Positions 1 through 5,743 of a DNA stretch of 14,208 nt are shown piece after piece. The stretch spans positions 1 to 14,208 of the forward strand of contig DAIRGS010000181.1 in assembly GCA_036794395.1 (NCBI GenBank), read 5' to 3'. Each line of letters opens with the position of its first letter. Position 1 is the stretch's first letter. Source of the DNA: DASXMX01 sp036794395. GTDB lineage: Bacteria > Planctomycetota > Phycisphaerae > Tepidisphaerales > Tepidisphaeraceae. The notes below the pieces were generated by a model. It was not told the DNA's origin and searched no databases. It worked only from the letters and a program-made list of their open reading frames with translations. A program made the position numbers and the translations under genes.

Positions 1-26
1 CCCTCCCCCGGCGTACCGGTGGAGGG
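1..26. repeat. GC-rich imperfect palindrome (hairpin) inside mutM
   Basis: Bases 1-11 and 16-26 are inverted copies that form an 11-bp stem with one mismatch (7 against 20) around a 4-base loop. The arms are CCCTCCCCCGG and CCGGTGGAGGG. It lies inside the mutM reading frame, where conserved family sequence is expected. It resembles the short GC-rich palindromes dispersed in some planctomycete genomes. That resemblance is from memory; no second copy is present in this window. The element may extend beyond the left edge and rightwards to about position 40. Confidence 0.5.
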
Positions 27-373
27 AGAAGAGGGTCGCCGAAAGTGTCACGCACCACCGCGGGCTCTGGCGCTTCAAATTGGATAACCAGGTGGGTATG
101 CGGAACGACATTGTCATTGTGAGCCTGGATCGTGAGCCGTCCGCTCATGCCCAGGTGGATGTAAAAGCGGTTGGCTGAATCGAGCGTGAAGACAATCCGC
201 TTCCCCCGGCGGCTGATTTCCGTGATCGTGCGGCCTGTGAGAAGTAGCGCAAGATTAACGTCTGAAGGGGTAAGGATGTCTGCGCGATTCAGCTGAACGC
301 GGCTGATTCTCCGCCCCAGGACCTTGGGCAAAAGTGAGTTGACGACGGTCTGAACCTCGGGCAGTTCGGGCAT
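1..373 (-). CDS. mutM: Formamidopyrimidine-DNA glycosylase (Fpg/MutM), 5' part, cut by left edge
   Basis: The reverse strand reads from an ATG at 373 into MPELPEVQTVVNSLLPKV, the signature Fpg N-terminus. In this family Pro2 is the catalytic nucleophile and Glu3 the general acid. The Fpg marks RRGKRIVF (residues 55-62, with Lys58 matching the conserved beta-lyase-region lysine), HLGMSGRL (73-80) and HTHLVIQF (92-99) follow in order. Fpg excises oxidised purines such as 8-oxoguanine from DNA in the cytoplasm. Only 124 codons are in the window, of about 270 usual for the family, so the helix-two-turn-helix and zinc finger are not visible. After residue about 105 the protein stops looking like Fpg: instead of the conserved RFxDPRRFG stretch it reads VVRDTFGDPLLPPPVRRGR, encoded by a GC-rich hairpin. 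The gene may carry an in-frame insertion or be broken beyond the edge. It is divergent from the operon to its right. No strong Shine-Dalgarno sequence precedes the ATG. Confidence 0.9.
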   Translation of the reverse strand, partial: MPELPEVQTVVNSLLPKVLGRRISRVQLNRADILTPSDVNLALLLTGRTITEISRRGKRIVFTLDSANRFYIHLGMSGRLTIQAHNDNVVPHTHLVIQFEAPEPAVVRDTFGDPLLPPPVRRGR

Positions 374-467
374 GGCAGGGATGATTCTAGCCGCCAAAAT
401 GCTTCTTTAGGCGGCACACGGATTTACAACTTTTGGGAAGATGGGGAATAGATAGCCAAGGTGGCGG

Positions 468-481
468 TACAATGCTATAAG
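468..481 (+). promoter_or_regulatory. Weak candidate -10 region for the operon
   Basis: The only 217-bp stretch without a gene (374-590) separates mutM from the plus-strand operon and must hold promoters for both. It contains two overlapping -10-like hexamers, TACAAT (468-473) and TATAAG (476-481), about 110 bp ahead of the first gene. Neither has a recognisable -35 hexamer at 16-18 bp, so this is only a suggestion. Nothing else was recognised in the stretch, apart from a purine-rich AGGAGGGGA around 528-536 that does not precede a usable start codon. Confidence 0.2.
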
Positions 482-578
482 TTGACCGTTGGTTTCGGGG
501 ACTTCAGGCGCCCCAGCCGCACTCCTCCAGGAGGGGAGCCGCGTTGCCTTTCACGCCCTGCCCCGCCCCCAGCAATCC

Positions 579-583
579 AGGAG
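579..583 (+). promoter_or_regulatory. Ribosome-binding site that decides the MoxR start
   Basis: AGGAG lies 7 bases ahead of the ATG at 591. The reading frame stays open upstream to an ATG at 489, but the 34 extra residues are low-complexity and unlike the family, so the start at 591 is preferred. Confidence 0.65.
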
Positions 584-590
584 TCGTTTC

Positions 591-1682
591 ATGGAATCAA
601 ATATGAATCTTGTGCAGCCGCAGGCAACGGACCTCGCGGCCGATGAGCTTGCGGCCGTCGAAAAGCTCCAAAAGGGCTACCACGACATGCGGGCGGAACT
701 GGGCAAGGTGATCGTTGGGCAGGATGCGGTCATCGAAGAATTGCTCATCTCGCTGTTCTGCAAAGGTCATGCACTGCTGGTGGGCGTGCCAGGGCTCGCC
801 AAGACATTGCTCATCTCAACACTCGCCAAAACCCTCGGCTTAAGCTTTAACCGCATTCAGTTTACGCCAGATTTGATGCCCTCGGACATAACGGGGACCG
901 AGGTCATCGAAGAAGATAAGACAACCGGCGGGCGCGTGCTTCGGTTCGTTCGCGGCCCGGTTTTCGCTAACGTGATTCTGGCCGACGAAATCAACCGAAC
1001 GCCGCCTAAAACTCAGGCAGCTTTGCTGGAAGCGATGCAGGAGCATCAGGTGACGGCTGGTGGCAAGATGCACCGCCTCCCGCAGCCGTTCTTTGTGCTG
1101 GCGACTCAGAACCCCATTGAGCAGGAAGGAACTTATCCGCTGCCCGAAGCCCAGCTTGATCGATTCATGTTCAACATCAATGTGGGTTATCCATCAGAAG
1201 ATGAAGAATTTCAGATTGTCCGTATGACCACGATGGGCCGTGAAATCCAATTGCAGCGCGTGCTGGACGGCGAGGAAGTGCTGGCACTTCAGGATATTGT
1301 TCGCAAAGTCCCGGTAGCGGATCATGTGATCCGATATGCCCTCCAGTTTTCGCGCCTAACCCGCCGAACCGAAGGCGGCTGTCCCGATTTTGTGAACGAC
1401 TTCGTCGGCTGGGGAGCCGGGCCGCGTGCGAGCCAGTATCTCATCCTCGCCGGCAAGGCCCGGGCGCTGCTCAAGGGCCGGTATCACGTCAGCACGGAAG
1501 ATATCCGCAATGTTGCCCTGCCCGTATTGCGGCATCGCATCGTCACCAACTTCAATGCCGAGGCCGAAGGCATTCGCAGTGATACAATTGTGAAAAAGCT
1601 GATGGATTTCATCCCGCGCCAGCAGTACGAAGAGCTCGACAAGACCACCGCAAAGCTGATGCGCGGAACGGGAGCGGCGTAG
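591..1682 (+). CDS. MoxR-family AAA+ ATPase
   Basis: This 363-residue protein is a classic MoxR ATPase, a cytoplasmic AAA+ chaperone-like motor. Members use ATP hydrolysis to remodel or activate partner proteins, typically together with vWA-domain proteins. The Walker A loop is GVPGLAKT (residues 65-72), the variant typical of MoxR. Walker B is VILADE (128-133), followed by INRTPPKTQAALLEAMQE. Sensor 1 is ATQNP (171-175) within a stretch ending EAQLDRF, which supplies the conserved arginine. The C-terminal part, around ASQYLILAGKARALLKGR, matches the AAA lid domain. The length is near the family norm of 320-350. It is the first gene of the co-directional run; the next gene starts 11 bp after its stop. 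All 25 arginines use CGN codons. The DUF58 partner normally found next to moxR is displaced by two small genes. Family assignment is secure; the client protein is unknown. Confidence 0.96.
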   Translation: MESNMNLVQPQATDLAADELAAVEKLQKGYHDMRAELGKVIVGQDAVIEELLISLFCKGHALLVGVPGLAKTLLISTLAKTLGLSFNRIQFTPDLMPSDITGTEVIEEDKTTGGRVLRFVRGPVFANVILADEINRTPPKTQAALLEAMQEHQVTAGGKMHRLPQPFFVLATQNPIEQEGTYPLPEAQLDRFMFNINVGYPSEDEEFQIVRMTTMGREIQLQRVLDGEEVLALQDIVRKVPVADHVIRYALQFSRLTRRTEGGCPDFVNDFVGWGAGPRASQYLILAGKARALLKGRYHVSTEDIRNVALPVLRHRIVTNFNAEAEGIRSDTIVKKLMDFIPRQQYEELDKTTAKLMRGTGAA

Positions 1683-1693
1683 GTTTAACCAGC

Positions 1694-2170
1694 ATGGCCC
1701 GTAATATTTTTGAAAAGGTTTCGCTGCTAAAACCAAGCGCGATGGCCACTGTGGCGGAACGAAGGTTTGATGACGCTGAGACACTCAGCCAGACAGGAGA
1801 GAATGCCAGGGCCAATGGCGTTGCTTATTTAGCCGGATTCGTCGTTGAAATTCTGCTTAAGGCGAGATTGGTTGACAAGTATCCAACCATCGCCCGGAAG
1901 CGCCAGCATGAGGTGCTGGAACATGAGCACGAGATTTGGCGTCTGATATGGAGGCAGCACGATCTCGCCTTGATGTTAGATCGGATGCGTGAGTTGCAAG
2001 CGGCGCTGAGGACTAGAGGTGAAAGAGACGGCAACAACTACCTGAGTGAACTGACGAAAGTTTGTGCTCGTTGGACTATCCATGCAAGGTACTCGCCGCA
2101 TGCCATGCAGATGGATGAAGCCAGGCAATGGCTCGAGCGTGTAAGACTGCTAAAGGACGTGCTCAAATGA
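1694..2170 (+). CDS. HEPN-domain-like protein
   Basis: A 158-residue, mostly helical protein without signal or membrane segments. The N-terminal half (residues 20-58) carries the pattern AERRFDDAETL followed by AYLAGFVVEILLKARL, the helix pair typical of HEPN-superfamily proteins. The C-terminal RWTIHARYSP followed by EARQWLERV also fits the last helices of HEPN proteins. Many HEPN proteins are RNases of toxin-antitoxin or defence systems with an Rx4-6H motif; others are inactive or bind nucleotides or RNA. Here the end of the domain has R-x3-H (RWTIH), and an R-x5-H occurs at RLIWRQH, so catalytic status is unclear. No strong Shine-Dalgarno is seen; the ATG at 1694 is 11 bp after the moxR stop and could be reached by coupling. 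The stop overlaps the next start (ATGA). Ten of its 19 arginines use AGA/AGG, against 0 of 25 in moxR and 0 in the next gene, which suggests a different origin. HEPN is a pattern-based call. Confidence 0.6.
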   Translation: MARNIFEKVSLLKPSAMATVAERRFDDAETLSQTGENARANGVAYLAGFVVEILLKARLVDKYPTIARKRQHEVLEHEHEIWRLIWRQHDLALMLDRMRELQAALRTRGERDGNNYLSELTKVCARWTIHARYSPHAMQMDEARQWLERVRLLKDVLK

Positions 2171-2424
2171 CTCAGCAGGAAGCCGAATCTCTCGCTGATG
2201 CCTTACGGGGGCATTTTGAAGCTGATGTTGACATGGAACTCGTGAACGACCGCGGGCGCTATCGTTTTGCAGTGGTGTCAAAGCAATTTCAATCGATGAA
2301 CGACTTGGAACGACAGGACGAAGTCTGGAAAATCGTGGATCGGACGATGCCGCGGGCGGCCACGCTGGACATCTCACTCATTCTGGCCTTCGCGCCGGAA
2401 GAGTTGGCAGACTCAGGAGCCTAA
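2167..2424 (+). CDS. Small BolA/KH-like protein paired with the HEPN-like gene
   Basis: An 85-residue protein. The start ATG overlaps the preceding stop as ATGA, so the two genes are probably translationally coupled. The open frame extends back to 2128, but those extra codons lie inside the previous gene. The order appears to be helix, strand, strand (RYRFAVVSKQF), helix (LERQDEVWKIVDRTM), strand (LDISLILAF), then PEEL. This resembles BolA/IbaG proteins, which have a KH-type fold and a similar V-S-x-x-F / R-Q-x-x-V-[YW] / I-S-L / P-E-E pattern. The histidine or cysteine that BolA proteins use for iron-sulphur binding with glutaredoxin is not apparent, so a nucleic-acid or protein-binding role is as likely. 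Arg codons are all CGN, matching the host genes. It ends 2 bp before the DUF58 start. An AGGAG inside its last codons serves the next gene. The fold assignment is inferred from pattern only. Confidence 0.5.
   Translation: MTQQEAESLADALRGHFEADVDMELVNDRGRYRFAVVSKQFQSMNDLERQDEVWKIVDRTMPRAATLDISLILAFAPEELADSGA
2415..2419 (+). promoter_or_regulatory. Ribosome-binding site supporting a GTG start for DUF58
   Basis: AGGAG lies 7 bases before GTG at 2427. No ATG lies nearby in frame, and the GTG gives a full-length DUF58 N-terminus, so this site supports the GTG start. Confidence 0.65.
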
Positions 2425-2426
2425 GG

Positions 2427-3350
2427 GTGACCGAAACCGCCACCGACTATCGCAAGTATCTCGAACCGCGCACCCTTGCGCGGATCGCTTCGCTGGATTT
2501 GCGCGCCCGGCTGGTCGTCGAAGGTTTGATGACTGGCATGCACCGCTCGCCTTACCAGGGAATCTCGGTCGAGTTTGCCCAGCACCGCCAGTACGTGGCG
2601 GGGGACGACATCCGTCACGTCGATTGGAAGGTCTTCGGTAAAACCGACAAGATCTACCTCAAGCAATATCAGGAAGAGACGAATCTACACCTGATCTGCG
2701 TGGTCGATGCCAGTGAGTCGATGGGTTTCAGCTCGATCACGGCTGATAAAGCCACCTGGAGCAAATACGATCACGCGACTGCGATCGCCGCTTCGCTATC
2801 GTACATGGCGATCCAGCAGCAGGATTCGGTGGGGCTGGCGGTGTTTGACAGCGACTTGAAGCATTACATCAAGCCGAGCAATTCGCCGACCCAATGGAAG
2901 GTGATCACACAGGATCTGACCACCGTCCCGCGGCTTAAGAAAACCAACACGGGCCGGGTGCTGGATCAGTTGGCTGAGAAACTGACCCATCGCAGCGTGA
3001 TTGTGATTCTGTCCGACTTTTTTGACGAGCTGGAGGGGATAAAGAAGGGGCTGCGCCACCTACGATACAAGAAGCACGAGATCATGGCGTTTCAGATCAT
3101 GGACCCGGCCGAGATCGAGTTTCCGTTCGAGGAGGCGACGCTTTTCCAGGGATTGGAAGGCATGGGCGAACTTTTAACCGAGCCGCGTGCCCTGCGAGAA
3201 GGTTATCTAAGGCAGTTGGAGGCGTTCACTGAAGAGATTCGCAAGACTTGCCGCGGAATGCACATCGACTTCGTTCGAATGAACAGCGGCGAACCGCTGG
3301 ATGTGACCTTGAGCGGTTTCCTGGCAGCGCGGTCGGCGACGATGAAATAG
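2427..3350 (+). CDS. DUF58 domain protein (MoxR partner, vWA-like)
   Basis: A 307-residue cytoplasmic protein starting at GTG. It carries the DUF58 signature in full: YQGISVEFAQHRQYVAGDD, then IRHVDWKVFGKTDKIYLKQY (residues 62-81), then a vWA-like core beginning CVVDASESMG. The metal-ion-dependent adhesion site DxSxS is D94-A-S96-E-S98. A later strand VIVILSDFFDE fits the second acidic loop of the fold. DUF58 genes usually sit directly beside moxR, and the proteins are thought to be the adaptor or effector partner of the ATPase. Here the two are separated by the HEPN/BolA-like pair, but spacing (2 bp from the preceding stop) still indicates one operon. Length is typical. There is no membrane segment, unlike some DUF58 proteins with two N-terminal transmembrane helices. 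After the TAG stop comes the heptad hairpin, a possible point of transcript attenuation or processing. Confidence 0.93.
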   Translation: MTETATDYRKYLEPRTLARIASLDLRARLVVEGLMTGMHRSPYQGISVEFAQHRQYVAGDDIRHVDWKVFGKTDKIYLKQYQEETNLHLICVVDASESMGFSSITADKATWSKYDHATAIAASLSYMAIQQQDSVGLAVFDSDLKHYIKPSNSPTQWKVITQDLTTVPRLKKTNTGRVLDQLAEKLTHRSVIVILSDFFDELEGIKKGLRHLRYKKHEIMAFQIMDPAEIEFPFEEATLFQGLEGMGELLTEPRALREGYLRQLEAFTEEIRKTCRGMHIDFVRMNSGEPLDVTLSGFLAARSATMK

Positions 3351-3357
3351 GAGTTTT

Positions 3358-3423
3358 CGATTTGCGATTTGCAATTTGCGATTTGAATTTCAATCGCAAA
3401 TTGCAAACCGCAAATCGCAAATG
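3358..3423. repeat. Inverted array of GATTTGC heptads forming a 26-bp-stem hairpin
   Basis: Left units are GATTTGC (3359), GATTTGC (3366), AATTTGC (3373) and GATTTGA (3380). Right units are GCAAATT (3396), GCAAACC (3403), GCAAATC (3410) and GCAAATG (3417). Bases 3358-3383 pair with 3392-3417 with a single A-C mismatch (3367 against 3408) and an 8-base loop. The tract is AT-rich, unlike the genes around it, and fills most of the 80-bp gap between the DUF58 and BatA-type genes. No run of T follows, so it is not a standard intrinsic terminator. Similar 7-bp tracts are dispersed in various bacterial genomes (recalled, not checked). Confidence 0.85.
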
Positions 3424-3430
3424 TAGATGA

Positions 3431-5719
3431 ATGGTGTTTGAACCCAATACTGCAACATCGCTGGCCTTCGGCTTCGTGAGCTGGCCCATGGCCGGGGTGG
3501 CGGCGGGGCTGATCTCGATTCCCATCATCATTCACATCCTGAACCGTCGCCGGTTCAAAACCGTCACGTGGGCGGCGATGGAATTCCTGATGCGGGCGAT
3601 GCGGAAGAATCGCCGGCGGCTGGAATTTGAACAGTGGATCCTTCTGGCGACCCGTTGCCTTGTAGTGTTCCTGCTTGGGCTGGCTCTGGCCCGCCCGATG
3701 GGTTGCGAAAGAACATCGTTAGCACGAATTGCCGGGCGAACCGGTTTGAATGTAATCGTCCTGGATAACAGCTATTCGATGGCGTATCAGGCCGACCGCC
3801 CCGGGGCCAAAACGCATCTGGATCAGGCTAAGAAAATCGTCGATCAACTGATCGAGCAGATGTCGCCGGGCGGAGAATCGGTCGTGCTGATCACAGCCGG
3901 CGCCCCAATCAACGCGACCGGCCCGAACAAATCAATTTCAAAGATCGGTTATGACCTCGCGCAGGCGCGCGATGCCGTTAAATCCGTCCGCCAGACCTAC
4001 GGCGGCACCGATCTGGTGGGCGCCCTGCGGCTGGCGCTTCAGACCGGCCGCGAGGAAACGCGCGAGCAGAACAAGACGCTTCACATTCTCACCGACTCAA
4101 CGCGGGGCGCATGGGACCCGCAAATGGCGGCGCTCAAACAGTTGGGGCCGGAGCTGGCCCGCATGTTCAAGGTCGTTCACCACGACCTGACGCGCGATCA
4201 CAAAAAGCAATGGAATGACGCGGTTTTGGATGTGTCGGCGGTGGGGGGCCTGGTCCGGGTGAAGTTCGACAGTGATTTCCGCGCCGATGTTCGCTCATTC
4301 GGATCTGAGCAATCGGCGGTTGTTCAGTGGAAGGTGGATGACAAGCCGCTGGGCGCGTCATTTTCCACTCCGCTGGGCCCAACAGCGCACGAGTTGATGA
4401 CCAAAGAGCGGCCGCAATTTGCCACCGGCGGCCCACACGTGATCAGCGTGGATGTCCGCGTGGCGGGAGATCATCTGCCGGGCGATAACGTTCGCAATCA
4501 CGTTGAAGACGTGGCGGCCGATCTGAAAGTACTGCTGGTTGAAGGCAAGCGCGGGGCGGGTGTGAACCAAAGCTCCGGCGTTTCGCTCGCGGCCGCACTC
4601 ACGCCCGCGCATGAAGGCCCGCTCAAATCACTCAGCAGCTTTGTGGCTGAGCCAATCAGCGATTTAGAGCTGGGGAATCGCGTGCTTCATGAATACAGCG
4701 CAGTGGTGCTGGCGGATGTTGCCCAGCTCACCGGCCCAGAAGCCGATCGCCTCAAGCAATTCGTCGAACAGGGCGGCACGCTGCTTGTGTTCATGGGCGA
4801 CGGGGTCAACAAGGACAACTACAACTCGCTGCTGCTTCCGCGCAAATTGATGCCCGGGCCCCTGGTCAAGCTGATGACCACCGGCACCGATCAAAAGCCC
4901 TACCGGCTCAACTTCAAGCCAAACGCCATTCAAAGCGACTATCTCGAGAGCTTCCGCGGGATGGAAAATAGCGGGCTTGATCTGGTGGGCGTACTCAACT
5001 ACTGGCAACTGGAATTGGCCCAGGGCAGCGGTGTGACACCCATCATTAAATACGTGCCCAACGGCATAGAGCCGGGCAAACAGGATCCTGGCGCCCCCGG
5101 CGATCCCGCTATCACCGTTCACGGCCTGGGCCAGGGACATGTCGTTTGGATCTCGACCTCCGCCAACGGCGACTGGACCGATTTCCCCGCTCACGATGCA
5201 TACGCGCCGCTGATGCAGGAACTCCTGGCCCATTCGGTCAAATCAGGCACCCACTGGATGAATCTGGAAGTGGGCCAGCCGCTCATTATCCCATCGAATG
5301 TTCGGATGACCGCGGCTCCCGTTCTGTTGGATCCGGATAAGAAGGCACTCGCCCTGGAGTCGAAGCTCGATGAGCGATCAGAGCGGGTGGGCGGGTCAAC
5401 GATCTATACCAGCGCGCCGCTGAACGTGCCCGGCGTGTATTCGCTCGCTTTGGGCGAAACAACCATTCCAATTGCCGTGAACATTCCTCCAGGCGAAGCG
5501 GATTTGCGAACGCTGAATGACGAAGCGATTCGTGAGGCATTGGGCCGGATCGAAATGGACATGGAAGGTGAACAGCCGCCCACTGATCTTCAGGTCGCAG
5601 AAGCCGGCCGCGACTGGGGCTGGCACCTGACTCTGATTGTGCTGGGTCTGTTGTGTGTCGAAGCATTCATGGCAATGCGTTTTGGGCATTGGAAAGTCGC
5701 AGCACCGGCTCAGGTTTGA
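3431..5719 (+). CDS. BatA-type membrane-anchored vWA protein with amidotransferase-like domain
   Basis: A 762-residue protein. Residues 14-90 form the double-membrane-anchor N-terminus of BatA-like proteins: helix about 15-36, HILNRRRFKTVTWAAMEFL, basic KNRRRLEFEQ, then helix about 68-88 ending LARP. A vWA domain follows, with LDNSYSM giving the DxSxS metal site D112-S114-S116, GGTD at 191-194, and TDST around 221-224. Residues about 365-460 (LKVLLVEGKRG, then YSAVVLADVAQLT and GGTLLVFMGDG) resemble the glutamine-amidotransferase-like domain common in this family, without a visible catalytic triad. A C-terminal helix (about 731-750) re-enters the membrane. By family analogy it displays the vWA domain to the periplasm and works with MoxR/DUF58. 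The ATG at 3431 puts the first anchor near the N-terminus as usual. There is no Shine-Dalgarno ahead of it because the heptad hairpin occupies that region. Its stop is 24 bp before the next start. Confidence 0.88.
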   Translation: MVFEPNTATSLAFGFVSWPMAGVAAGLISIPIIIHILNRRRFKTVTWAAMEFLMRAMRKNRRRLEFEQWILLATRCLVVFLLGLALARPMGCERTSLARIAGRTGLNVIVLDNSYSMAYQADRPGAKTHLDQAKKIVDQLIEQMSPGGESVVLITAGAPINATGPNKSISKIGYDLAQARDAVKSVRQTYGGTDLVGALRLALQTGREETREQNKTLHILTDSTRGAWDPQMAALKQLGPELARMFKVVHHDLTRDHKKQWNDAVLDVSAVGGLVRVKFDSDFRADVRSFGSEQSAVVQWKVDDKPLGASFSTPLGPTAHELMTKERPQFATGGPHVISVDVRVAGDHLPGDNVRNHVEDVAADLKVLLVEGKRGAGVNQSSGVSLAAALTPAHEGPLKSLSSFVAEPISDLELGNRVLHEYSAVVLADVAQLTGPEADRLKQFVEQGGTLLVFMGDGVNKDNYNSLLLPRKLMPGPLVKLMTTGTDQKPYRLNFKPNAIQSDYLESFRGMENSGLDLVGVLNYWQLELAQGSGVTPIIKYVPNGIEPGKQDPGAPGDPAITVHGLGQGHVVWISTSANGDWTDFPAHDAYAPLMQELLAHSVKSGTHWMNLEVGQPLIIPSNVRMTAAPVLLDPDKKALALESKLDERSERVGGSTIYTSAPLNVPGVYSLALGETTIPIAVNIPPGEADLRTLNDEAIREALGRIEMDMEGEQPPTDLQVAEAGRDWGWHLTLIVLGLLCVEAFMAMRFGHWKVAAPAQV

Positions 5720-5730
5720 GCACGGGCACG

Positions 5731-5735
5731 AAGGA
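5731..5735 (+). promoter_or_regulatory. Ribosome-binding site supporting a GTG start
   Basis: AAGGA lies 8 bases before GTG at 5744. The frame has no nearby ATG that keeps the first membrane anchor, so the GTG start is preferred. Confidence 0.5.
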
Positions 5736-5743
5736 CACGGATT

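Noticed and set aside
489..590. Upstream extension of the MoxR reading frame to an ATG at 489
   Set aside because: The extra 34 residues are low-complexity and unlike MoxR proteins, and a well-placed AGGAG precedes the ATG at 591.
3358..3423. Heptad array considered as a CRISPR or an intrinsic terminator
   Set aside because: Units are only 7 bp with no spacers, and no T-run follows the stem, so neither reading holds.
3203..3535. Minus-strand frames reading FAICGLQFAI and NCKSQIEN through the heptad hairpin
   Set aside because: Open frames through 7-bp repeats arise from the repeat itself, and they overlap the DUF58 and BatA-type genes.
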